Below are positions 17,735 to 26,383 of a stretch of 64,000 nucleotides of DNA, piece after piece; the stretch's first letter is position 1; each line of letters starts with the position of its first letter. Position numbers and translations under genes: made by a program. The notes beneath the pieces are model-generated. The model was not told the DNA's origin, made no database searches, and saw only the letters and a list, made by a program, of their open reading frames with translations. The stretch lies in the NCBI RefSeq assembly GCF_030409805.1, contig NZ_JAUFQP010000013.1, positions 998,501 to 1,062,500 of the forward strand. Direction: 5' to 3'. Source of the DNA: Algibacter miyuki. Its GTDB lineage: Bacteria; Bacteroidota; Bacteroidia; Flavobacteriales; Flavobacteriaceae.

Positions 17735-19336
17735 ATGAAACAAATCATCACCGTTTTTATAAGCATATTACTTTTTTTAAGTTGTTCTTCAACTAAAAAA
17801 AAAGATACTATAGCAGATACAAAACCTAATGTGCTTTTTATTTCAGTAGATGATTTAAACGATTGGGAAAGCGCATTACTTGGGCACCCGCAAGCTATAA
17901 CACCCAATATGGATAAGCTTTTTGCGCAGGGTGTTTTATTTACAAATGCACATGCTTCGCAACCTGTGTGTACGGCTTCTAGAAATTCTATACTTAGTGG
18001 TATTCATCCAACATCGTCAGGTTGGTATAGTTCTACGGCTAATATGAAAAAAAACTATGAAACGGTTATGGCTAACCATAGTATGTTACCAGAGCATTTT
18101 AAAAACAATGGTTATAATACCTATGCTACAGGGAAAGTTTTCCATAGTGGCGAGTCGGATTATAAGAATAAAACCGATGATTTCTGGACAGCATATTCTC
18201 CTCATTTCTGGAATAATATGGAACCCCACATCAAAGAAAATGGTTTTGGATATCGAGGTACTATGTTTTATCCGTTTCCAAAAAATGGCGGACAACTGGT
18301 ACAATTGTATGGCGAAGATGATATTATTAAAAACTATAAAGATACTAACCGGTTCTATTCTTTATGCGGAGGTCCTTTAGAAGACGAAGATATTCCTGAA
18401 AAAGGCATGTACGATGAGCAAATAGCCAATTGGGCGATTGATAAACTTAACGAAAAACAAGAGAAACCATTTTTTATGGCCGTTGGTTTTATTCGTCCGC
18501 ATGTACCGTACAGTGCACCAAAAAAATATTTCGATTTATATCCTATTGAAGATATTGTAGTGCCCGAAGTTCCCGAAAATGAGTTTGAAGATATTCCTAT
18601 TATGGGAAAAGCTATCGCTTATGGTTATACGCCAAGAGGTGGTTGGGGTGATGTGACTCAGAGAAAAGAAATTTTACCAGAGTTGGTGCAATCGTATTTA
18701 GCGTGTGTCACGTTTGTCGATGAGCAAATAGGAAAGGTTATCGATGCGTTAGAAAAAAGTCCGAACGGTAAAAACACCATCGTTGTGTTATGGTCAGATC
18801 ACGGCCAGCATTTAGGCGAAAAAAGACATTTCAGAAAACAAGCCCTTTGGGAAGAAGCCACAAAAGTACCTTTGTATTTTAAAGTACCAAATAATAAAAA
18901 CAACGGCCAAAAAAGTAGTCAAGTGGTAAGTCTTTTAGATGTGTATCCTACCTTAACAGAACTCTGTAATCTTCCTAGTTTACCAAAATTAGAAGGCAAA
19001 AGTATGGTGTCGCTTATTAATAATCCGAAGAAAAAAGAAGACCGTTCTGTATTAACCACATGGTATTACAAAAATCACGCGGTAAGAAGTAACGATTGGA
19101 GATATATTCGATATCGTAATGGAGGTGAAGAATTATACAATCATAAAACAGATCCAGGAGAACATACTAATCTAGCAAATAATCCAGAATATGCAGAGGT
19201 TATTAAAGCACATAAAAAGTGGTTACCAAAACAGGATGCTATACCGGCTGGTTCAACTGAATGGGAAGGTGATAATTTGGATGAGTTAGTAAAAAAGTGG
19301 GAGACAAACGATGCTATTCCCGCTTGGTTGAAATAA
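17735..19336 (+). CDS. S1-family sulfatase with C-x-A-x-R motif, lipoprotein
   Basis: The 533-residue sulfatase is iduronate-2-sulfatase-like in overall pattern (FISVDDLNDW with D39-D40, GFIRPHVPYSAP, LWSDHGQHLGEKRHF). The formylglycine motif is C79-T-A-S-R83, with alanine where proline is usual. Bacterial maturases are known to accept this variant, so the enzyme is probably active. The lipobox LFLSC places a lipid on Cys17, followed by SSTKKKD, which lacks an acidic surface-export signal, so a periplasmic lipoprotein is likely. It is longer than its neighbours because of an extra C-terminal extension of about 60 residues. Confidence 0.9.
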   Translation: MKQIITVFISILLFLSCSSTKKKDTIADTKPNVLFISVDDLNDWESALLGHPQAITPNMDKLFAQGVLFTNAHASQPVCTASRNSILSGIHPTSSGWYSSTANMKKNYETVMANHSMLPEHFKNNGYNTYATGKVFHSGESDYKNKTDDFWTAYSPHFWNNMEPHIKENGFGYRGTMFYPFPKNGGQLVQLYGEDDIIKNYKDTNRFYSLCGGPLEDEDIPEKGMYDEQIANWAIDKLNEKQEKPFFMAVGFIRPHVPYSAPKKYFDLYPIEDIVVPEVPENEFEDIPIMGKAIAYGYTPRGGWGDVTQRKEILPELVQSYLACVTFVDEQIGKVIDALEKSPNGKNTIVVLWSDHGQHLGEKRHFRKQALWEEATKVPLYFKVPNNKNNGQKSSQVVSLLDVYPTLTELCNLPSLPKLEGKSMVSLINNPKKKEDRSVLTTWYYKNHAVRSNDWRYIRYRNGGEELYNHKTDPGEHTNLANNPEYAEVIKAHKKWLPKQDAIPAGSTEWEGDNLDELVKKWETNDAIPAWLK

Positions 19337-19379
19337 GACATTAAAAAATAAAGATTATAACATTTGATAATAATATTCT

Positions 19380-20807
19380 ATGAAACGATTCCTTCTCCTT
19401 TTTATAAGTTTAGTACTTATTGTAAGCTGTTCTTCATCTAAAAAAGTAAAAACAGAAAAAAAACCGAATGTACTTTTTATTGCGGTAGATGATTTGAATG
19501 ACTGGGCAGGCTATATGGGCAATAACCAAACCATTACACCTAATATGGATGCGTTGGCTTCTCAAGGCACATTTTTTAATTCAGCCCATTGTCAATATGC
19601 GGTTTGTGGACCTTCGCGAGCAAGTGTCATGTCTGGAATGTACTATCATAACCTAGGTTTTGGAATTGAAGGAAGTTTACAAAGAAAGGATGAGGAAGTT
19701 GTTAATGCAGCTAAAAGGAAAGGGTCTTCACTTATTTATCAATATTTTTCAGATTATGGCTATAAGACGATGGCTGCTGGAAAGCTTCTTCATCACCACG
19801 TTCCCGAGGAAACCGTTGATGTATCTCACGGGCGTGGTTCATGGGACTTCAATTTTGATGAAAATGGAAAAAAGAAAAGACTAAATTGGTTTGGTTCAAA
19901 AGGGCTTTTGGATTGGGGGCCTATAAATAAACCGGAAAATGAAATGAGTGATTATAAAGCGGCTGAATGGGCTGTAGATCAACTCTCTCAAAAGCATGAT
20001 AAACCTTTCTTTTTGATGACTGGTTTTATGCGTCCGCATACGCCTTTATATATTCAGCAAAAGTATTTAGACATGTATCCTTTAGATGAAATCGAGCTTC
20101 CTCCGTACAAAGCAGACGATTATGATGACATCCCTGAAGCGGCTAAAGCGGTTTGGAATTCCTATCCAGACGTACCTTGGGCGATTAAAAATAATCAATG
20201 GAGGAAGATGCTTCAGGCTTATATGGCTTGCATTACGTTTACAGATACTCAGGTTGGAAAAATATTAGAAGCCTTAGAAAATAGCCCATACAGAGATAAT
20301 ACCATTGTCGTTTTATGGTCGGATCACGGGTTTCATATGGGAGAAAAAAGCAGATTTCAAAAGCATACGGCGTGGGATCGTTCTACAAAAGTGCCCTTAA
20401 TTATAAAGGACCCAAGATCGGGTTCGGTAAATGGTTTAACAAAACCGGTTGAGGCTAATGTGGAGCTTATTGATCTTTACCCAACATTATTAGAGCTATG
20501 CGGACTTCCGGAAAATAAAGTAGTCGAAGGGCGTAGCCTCGTACCTTTAATAAAAAATCCAACACTTAAATGGGAGCACCCAGCTTATACTTTCAGAAGA
20601 GGGAAATATGCTACCGTGAAATATGGTTCTTATCGATTCACAGAATATTTTGATGGTTCTAAAGAACTTTACAATCAGGAAAACGACCCAAATGAATGGA
20701 ATAACTTGATCCACTCAACTAACGATAAAGACAAAGAGGTCATGAAACATATGAATGGATTATTTCAAAAACCGGAGGTCATATTGGGCTACGAGGAGTC
20801 TAAATAG
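19380..20807 (+). CDS. S1-family sulfatase, iduronate-2-sulfatase-like, lipoprotein
   Basis: The 475-residue sulfatase has the FGly motif C76-G-P-S-R80 in CQYAVCGPSRASVMSG, the metal site AVDDLND (D37, D38), GFMRPHTPLY and LWSDHGFHMGEKSRFQKH. The same CQYAVCGPSRASVMSG block occurs in the sulfatase at 8726, so the two are close paralogues, but this one is a lipoprotein (LIVSC, Cys17) and the other is soluble. The difference in anchoring and substrate-pocket residues suggests action on different sulfated positions or oligosaccharide lengths. A 244-bp gap without a recognisable gene follows. Confidence 0.92.
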   Translation: MKRFLLLFISLVLIVSCSSSKKVKTEKKPNVLFIAVDDLNDWAGYMGNNQTITPNMDALASQGTFFNSAHCQYAVCGPSRASVMSGMYYHNLGFGIEGSLQRKDEEVVNAAKRKGSSLIYQYFSDYGYKTMAAGKLLHHHVPEETVDVSHGRGSWDFNFDENGKKKRLNWFGSKGLLDWGPINKPENEMSDYKAAEWAVDQLSQKHDKPFFLMTGFMRPHTPLYIQQKYLDMYPLDEIELPPYKADDYDDIPEAAKAVWNSYPDVPWAIKNNQWRKMLQAYMACITFTDTQVGKILEALENSPYRDNTIVVLWSDHGFHMGEKSRFQKHTAWDRSTKVPLIIKDPRSGSVNGLTKPVEANVELIDLYPTLLELCGLPENKVVEGRSLVPLIKNPTLKWEHPAYTFRRGKYATVKYGSYRFTEYFDGSKELYNQENDPNEWNNLIHSTNDKDKEVMKHMNGLFQKPEVILGYEESK

Positions 20808-21051
20808 AGGTGAAGCTCTAATTTTAAAAGTGAAGAATTAGCGGTTAATTATTATGCCGATACTAGAGTAATTAAGCATAATAAATCACTTAAATAAATG
20901 ATATGTAGTTGGTTAGGCGCAAAATTGGTTAAGATAAAATAGACTACTGGGAAGTATGGAACGTACTCAATTCATCTATATTCAAATTAGGATTTAATTT
21001 AATTGATATTACTAATGGTATATCAGGGTAATATTTAATAAATATTAAAAA

Positions 21052-23214
21052 ATGAAAAGACGCGAATTTACAAAGTTAGGTTTAATGGCATCTGGTGCAT
21101 TTGTTTTACCAGTAGGCTTTTATGAGGGTTCAACATCTCCAATATTTGGAGGAGATGAAAAGTTGTTTCTAAATGAGCAAGATTTTGAACGGATTAAAGA
21201 AAATATAAAACAATTTGATTGGGCAAAGAAACGCTTTGAAGTATTAAAGCATAATGTTTATGGGGCAGAAGATGAGTTTTATAAAAGTCATTGGAAGGGA
21301 AGCTGGCGCCAATGGTCAACCGGACAATATTTGAAATATATAGCAATACATTATCGGCTGACTGGTGAAGAAGCAAAATTGATTGAGATTAAAGATCATT
21401 TGATTAAAGAATTTAAGTTGGATCAGATGGGAGTCCCCTATAATAAATTAGGCTTGCCTGCTAACAAGCAAATTTGGTCATGGGGTATGTCTAGAATGAA
21501 TTATTTCTGGGCATGGGATTTGGTCAAGAACCATCCACTGATGAGTTCTATAAAAGATGACTTAATGATTCGTTTTGAGGAAGTTACTCAGCAATATTTT
21601 CAATATGAAGATAAATTTATTGGGAGATTGGGGAATACTCAGTTTTGGGGTATATCAGCAATGGGTGTTATGGGGTTTTTAACGTCAAATGAAGAAGCTA
21701 TTGATCGTTCCATTAACGGTAAATTTGGCTTGAAAACTGTTCTTGAAAATAAATTACGGGATGGAAAGTTTTGGCCCGAACCAACCAACTACACCATTCA
21801 CTACGTATTATGTGCGATAAGCTTATTGGCAGAAGCTTCAAGAGTAAATGAATATGAGGATTTATATCATTATGTATCTCCAAATGGAGGCTCTATAAAA
21901 GGTATGATTGATGGATTATTTGAACTGTGCTATCCGGTAGGTTTATTAGCTTCAAATGGAGATGCAGCTCATCTCGTCATCAAAAATTCAAATGGAGAAA
22001 TACTCAGAAATCAATATAGTGGAGGCTATTTGTTTGATGATCCGTCCGATCGCGTAGTTAACAAATTTGAGATTTTTTATAATGTTTATAAGGACCCAAA
22101 ATATGCATGGGTGATTAACAAACAAAAAGATCGTTTTTGTTTAGATGTGACTGTGTGGGGTGATAATACTCTTACTCATGGTATACCTTTTGGAAAGGAA
22201 GAAGCACCGTCTTTTAAAAGTTCTGTATTTAAGGAACATGGGCATGCTTTAATTAGTACTGTAGAGGGGGCAGATTATTGGAATGGAAAAAGCAATGTTT
22301 TACATGTTAGAAATGGAAATACCACTCAATACCATGGGAATGATGACCCTTTTCATTTCGATCTTATTGTAAATGGAAAAATGATATATCTTGACTGGGA
22401 CATAGGCTGGAACTATCTGGCACCAAGGCCTTCAAGAGGCCATCGAAATAAAACACCAATTTCTCATTACAGTTTAGGTCATAATACGGTTGTGGTGGAT
22501 AAAAAAGGACCAGATAGAAGACGGTATCAGCTTATTCAGAAAGCTGAAGAATTTAGCGATATTGTTTTTTCTGATATTGAAGATAGTGGGCGTATGAAAA
22601 CAATTTCTCTTAAGGGTACAATCTATAAAGGTGTCACCCAAAGACGTACACTAGGGATTACTCCCGATTATCTTCTGGATGTATTCGAGTGTACCAGTGA
22701 TGATATTCATACCTATGACTATATTTTACATAATGAAGGCCATTTTGAATTTTACACAAAAATAGATTTAGAAGATTATGATGGTTTTAATAAAGATTAT
22801 AAACTAGAACCTATAGATTCTGAATCTAAGGAAGAAGGGAATTCTTGGCTGAGAAAAGGTAAAAAAGGTCTGGTTCATGAATCTTGGCAGGGTGGTTTTA
22901 CCGACAGTGATGGAAAACGTGTTAGGCTAGATGTTGGAAGCGAGAAAGGTACCGAAGTTTTTGTAACAAACACCCCGATGGATGTAGGTAATGGATGGGA
23001 TGATACACCTGACAACATCAAAAGAATATCCAAGCCAATGCTTATTCTAAGAAGAAAATGTAAATCAACGAAATTCATCGTGGTACATCAACTGAAAAAT
23101 TTGGATAAACCGTTTAAGGTGAATAGGAGTGAAAATAAAATTGAGATTATTACAGATGATTTTTCAGATATGATAGAGCTAAAAGGAGATAGTATATTAT
23201 TTGCATCAAAATAA
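21052..23214 (+). CDS. Heparinase II/III-family protein, putative polysaccharide lyase
   Basis: The 720-residue protein begins MKRREFTKLGLMASG, a twin-arginine-like signal that suggests Tat export. The N-terminal half is an alpha/alpha barrel (WSTGQYLKYIAIHYRLTG, NTQFWGISAMGVMG, PTNYTIHYVLCAISLLAEAS). The C-terminal half matches the heparinase II/III-like domain: H435 in FHFDLIVNG, LDWDIGWN, and HYSLGHNTVVVDKKGP around H477. Proteins of this fold (PL12, PL15, PL17, PL21 and others) cleave uronate-containing glycans by beta-elimination, yielding the unsaturated ends that GH88 removes. I cannot assign the PL family; an oligosaccharide dehydratase or lyase of an unassigned family is possible. 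Confidence 0.75.
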   Translation: MKRREFTKLGLMASGAFVLPVGFYEGSTSPIFGGDEKLFLNEQDFERIKENIKQFDWAKKRFEVLKHNVYGAEDEFYKSHWKGSWRQWSTGQYLKYIAIHYRLTGEEAKLIEIKDHLIKEFKLDQMGVPYNKLGLPANKQIWSWGMSRMNYFWAWDLVKNHPLMSSIKDDLMIRFEEVTQQYFQYEDKFIGRLGNTQFWGISAMGVMGFLTSNEEAIDRSINGKFGLKTVLENKLRDGKFWPEPTNYTIHYVLCAISLLAEASRVNEYEDLYHYVSPNGGSIKGMIDGLFELCYPVGLLASNGDAAHLVIKNSNGEILRNQYSGGYLFDDPSDRVVNKFEIFYNVYKDPKYAWVINKQKDRFCLDVTVWGDNTLTHGIPFGKEEAPSFKSSVFKEHGHALISTVEGADYWNGKSNVLHVRNGNTTQYHGNDDPFHFDLIVNGKMIYLDWDIGWNYLAPRPSRGHRNKTPISHYSLGHNTVVVDKKGPDRRRYQLIQKAEEFSDIVFSDIEDSGRMKTISLKGTIYKGVTQRRTLGITPDYLLDVFECTSDDIHTYDYILHNEGHFEFYTKIDLEDYDGFNKDYKLEPIDSESKEEGNSWLRKGKKGLVHESWQGGFTDSDGKRVRLDVGSEKGTEVFVTNTPMDVGNGWDDTPDNIKRISKPMLILRRKCKSTKFIVVHQLKNLDKPFKVNRSENKIEIITDDFSDMIELKGDSILFASK

Positions 23215-23297
23215 TGATTGACAATTTTAGCAGTGAAATTAACTAACATTTAAAAATAAAAAAAGACTTTAACATACACACTTGAATAATAATAATT

Positions 23298-25547
23298 ATG
23301 AAAATAACTTGTACCCATTTTAGATTAGTTTTAATAATACTTTTTTGTACTGTATTTATGCCACATCAAGGGTATTCAGGAAATATTATTGATACTGCCG
23401 ATTACGATTATTGGAGAAACTTAGCAACGACTTCTAAAATGTTTGCAGCCATGAAAACCAGTGCTATTACTATAGCAAGCGAAGGCGATGGTGAAACTAG
23501 AGATGTTTTGGGGGCTAATGCGCTGGCTTACATTCTCGACCCTGAAAATAAGAGTCAATATATAAATGCTATTAAAGATAAATTTGAAACTAGAATTCGA
23601 ACTATTGAAATTGGTAACGGTGCAGCAACATCTTCTGTGCGTTCGCATGAATTGTTTTATGCCCTTTTAGCGCTCGATGTTATTCGATATGATTTAGATG
23701 CAGACGTACTTTCGAAATATGAAGGTTGGTTAGAGTCTAAAATTATGGCATTGGTAATTGGTAAATGGGATCCGCATGGCTGGGCTATGCGCATGCTATA
23801 TTACAAATATATTGGTGATGAAACCAAATTTCAAGAAGCAAAAAAAGAGTTCGATATCGGTTTGTCAGAGCACTATATGCCTAATGATGGTGTGTCTCCA
23901 GCTGGTAATGGCTATTGTGTACAACGCTGGAATTCCATTGAACGTACAGTTAAAAATTCTACGCCAGATATCATGGAGTATATGGGGTATCATGATTATT
24001 ACACAAACCCAGGAATTGTTGGATTAAAAGAGTTTATGTATGGCTATGCTACGGCTCCTTTCGGGAGAATTTTACTTTATGGTGATTCTCGGAATACTGA
24101 AGTGCAAAAACCATGGGATATTGAGGACGGGAATATTATTTTATCTCCACATATTGTGTCTGCAGCACGATTTTCTCCTGAAGCTTACAAATACGCGATG
24201 TGGACGTTACGTGAAGGTGCTGGAGTTTCTAAAGGGATTTTGAAAGGGCACTTGTCAAATTACCTCATTATGGCCGGAACAGCTGCAAATAATAATCCTA
24301 TAGAATTTAATACGGATGATGCAGAGTTGGCACCAAGTCGTTTATTTGAAAATTACGGAGCTTTAAAATCAAGAGCACAATCTGTCAATGGCCTTTACTT
24401 GAGTATGCTTAATCTAAAAGGGAATATAGAATATCATACCCATTATGAGACTAACGCTATCGCATTGGCTGGCTATGGTGAAATTTTAATGAGAAATGCT
24501 GGGTACGATGGACCAAATAATGATGCCACTATAGATGGGGTAACAGCTACTTTCGATTTCATACATTCAAATTCAGAAGCAGGTAATAATTTAATGATAG
24601 GAGGAAAACGACATTCCTCAAAAGTGGGAGATGGAATTACAGAAGGCATTGTTGGGGAAGGTATCGAATATTTTAGAGGTTCCAGTTCCGAAGCTATAGA
24701 AGGTACTCATTTTAGAGATGTTGTATTTATGCAACCTTCAAATGATGTTAATGGGTATTATGTGGTTATGGATCATGTGAAAACGGATAAAGCAGAAGAT
24801 AATGTTAATGTAGTATGGCATCCTAATTCAGCGATTTTAAATACGGTTAAGAATGCAACAGAGTATTTTTCTGAAATTAAAATAGAAAAAGGACATGTAG
24901 GACCTCGTTTGTATTCTGAAAATAAAGCGACATTAACGACCTTTTTAGGAACAAAACCGGCTTCGGTAGAAGTAAAGAAGACAGTAAATCAGGACCGGTC
25001 GGGATATGCTTTTGCTTCCGATTATATGTATGTAAATTATAATACACTTAACCAGCAAGCTGATATTCTTACTGTACTTTTTCCAGGGGATAAAACACAT
25101 AAAGCAGGAAGTTTAACAAGAATTGTAGCTGGAGATTATTCAGGTAGTGAAATTACTCAAAAGGAGATTGTTGATGTGGCATTAACTTCTAATGGGAATA
25201 GTGTTGAAAAATACGGTTCAGAGACTTTTCAAGGTGAAAATATTTTATACAGAAAAGCATCAGGGAAATTGATTTCTTATTTTCTGAAAGGAAAATCATT
25301 CAAATCAGGACAAGGAAATTCAATAGGTTTTAAATCGGATAACTCGGTTGCACTATCTATGAATTGCGATGTTGATGGTAAAGGAATGAGTGGTAAGATT
25401 ATTTCCCCTGGGACTAAAGTCACGTTTTATGCTCCTAGTATTTCATCAGTAAAAATAGATGGAATAAATGTTCCTATTGATGTTTTAAAAACAAATAGTG
25501 TTAGTTTTAGCATTCCGGAAGGGACTTTTAAACTAGAACTGTTCTAA
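23298..25547 (+). CDS. Secreted alpha/alpha-barrel plus heparinase II/III-like protein, putative lyase
   Basis: The 749-residue secreted protein (signal peptide about 1-28) has an alpha/alpha-toroid N-terminal half: EGDGETRDVLGANALAYIL, NDGVSPAGNGYCVQRWNSIE, YHDYYTNPGIVGLKEFMYGYA. The C-terminal half is beta-rich and begins EYHTHYETNAIALAGYGE (H380, H382), which resembles the His-rich entry to heparinase II/III-like domains. The fold and location next to another such protein argue for a second polysaccharide lyase of different specificity. The two proteins are not close paralogues. I cannot place it in a PL family; PL8-like or PL38-like assignments should be tested. Confidence 0.65.
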   Translation: MKITCTHFRLVLIILFCTVFMPHQGYSGNIIDTADYDYWRNLATTSKMFAAMKTSAITIASEGDGETRDVLGANALAYILDPENKSQYINAIKDKFETRIRTIEIGNGAATSSVRSHELFYALLALDVIRYDLDADVLSKYEGWLESKIMALVIGKWDPHGWAMRMLYYKYIGDETKFQEAKKEFDIGLSEHYMPNDGVSPAGNGYCVQRWNSIERTVKNSTPDIMEYMGYHDYYTNPGIVGLKEFMYGYATAPFGRILLYGDSRNTEVQKPWDIEDGNIILSPHIVSAARFSPEAYKYAMWTLREGAGVSKGILKGHLSNYLIMAGTAANNNPIEFNTDDAELAPSRLFENYGALKSRAQSVNGLYLSMLNLKGNIEYHTHYETNAIALAGYGEILMRNAGYDGPNNDATIDGVTATFDFIHSNSEAGNNLMIGGKRHSSKVGDGITEGIVGEGIEYFRGSSSEAIEGTHFRDVVFMQPSNDVNGYYVVMDHVKTDKAEDNVNVVWHPNSAILNTVKNATEYFSEIKIEKGHVGPRLYSENKATLTTFLGTKPASVEVKKTVNQDRSGYAFASDYMYVNYNTLNQQADILTVLFPGDKTHKAGSLTRIVAGDYSGSEITQKEIVDVALTSNGNSVEKYGSETFQGENILYRKASGKLISYFLKGKSFKSGQGNSIGFKSDNSVALSMNCDVDGKGMSGKIISPGTKVTFYAPSISSVKIDGINVPIDVLKTNSVSFSIPEGTFKLELF

Positions 25548-25599
25548 TAGCTTTTGTATCAAAAGAGGAAAGAAAATTAATTAAAAATAGAAATATTAA

Positions 25600-26376
25600 A
25601 TGAAAAATTACAAAATACTATTATTGGTGTGTGTGGGATTGTTTTATCAATGTAAATCAACAAATAGTTTAACTAAAAGCGAAGCCAATTCAATGGATCT
25701 TTATTTGTGCATTGGACAATCTAATATGGCGGGCCGTGCTCCCATAGAGTTACAAGATCAAGATAGTATTCCAAATGTATTTCTATTTACAGGAAATGAA
25801 AACACACCATGGGAAAAGGCTGCAAATCCGTTTAATAAGTACTCTACAATTAGAAAAGATATAAAAATGCAAAAAATAGGACCGAGCTATGGTTTTGCAA
25901 AAGAAATGGCACATGCCATGCCTAACAAAAAAATAGGATTAATTGTTAATGCCAAAGGAGGTACCTCTATAGAGCAGTGGGAGCCAGGAAAAACGTTTTA
26001 TAATGAAGCGATAAGTCGGGCTAAAAAAGCGATGAAAGGCGGTGTTTTAAAAGGAATTATTTGGCACCAAGGTGAAGCTAATTCTAGGAAATACAAACAA
26101 TATATGCCTAAAATAATGGCATTGATTGAAGCGTTAAGAAATGATTTAAACGCACCTGATTTACCTTTTGTAGCAGGACAATTATCGGCTGATAAACCAC
26201 AACGGATTAACTTTAATAATATGATTTTAGAGTTGCCAAAACATGTTAAAAATACAGGTGTGGTTACCACTGAAGATACTTCAACTATTGATGAAACCCA
26301 TTTTGATAGTGCAAGTCAGCGATTGTTAGGTAAGCGATATGCTACTGAAATGTTAAAGTTAATTTCTAACAAATAA
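25600..26376 (+). CDS. SGNH carbohydrate esterase (sialate O-acetylesterase/CE6-like), lipoprotein
   Basis: The 258-residue protein has the DUF303/CE6-like SGNH pattern: nucleophile S41 in CIGQSNMAGRAP, a Gly in AKGGTSIEQW (oxyanion region), WHQGE at 155-159, and the Asp/His pair D231/H234 in IDETHFDSAS. A cysteine at position 18 after a hydrophobic stretch (LFYQC) suggests a lipoprotein, though the lipobox is atypical. Such enzymes remove acetyl groups from polysaccharides, so the substrate of this PUL may be partly acetylated as well as sulfated. Acetyl specificity is inferred from the family. Confidence 0.85.
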   Translation: MKNYKILLLVCVGLFYQCKSTNSLTKSEANSMDLYLCIGQSNMAGRAPIELQDQDSIPNVFLFTGNENTPWEKAANPFNKYSTIRKDIKMQKIGPSYGFAKEMAHAMPNKKIGLIVNAKGGTSIEQWEPGKTFYNEAISRAKKAMKGGVLKGIIWHQGEANSRKYKQYMPKIMALIEALRNDLNAPDLPFVAGQLSADKPQRINFNNMILELPKHVKNTGVVTTEDTSTIDETHFDSASQRLLGKRYATEMLKLISNK

Positions 26377-26383
26377 AATAATC

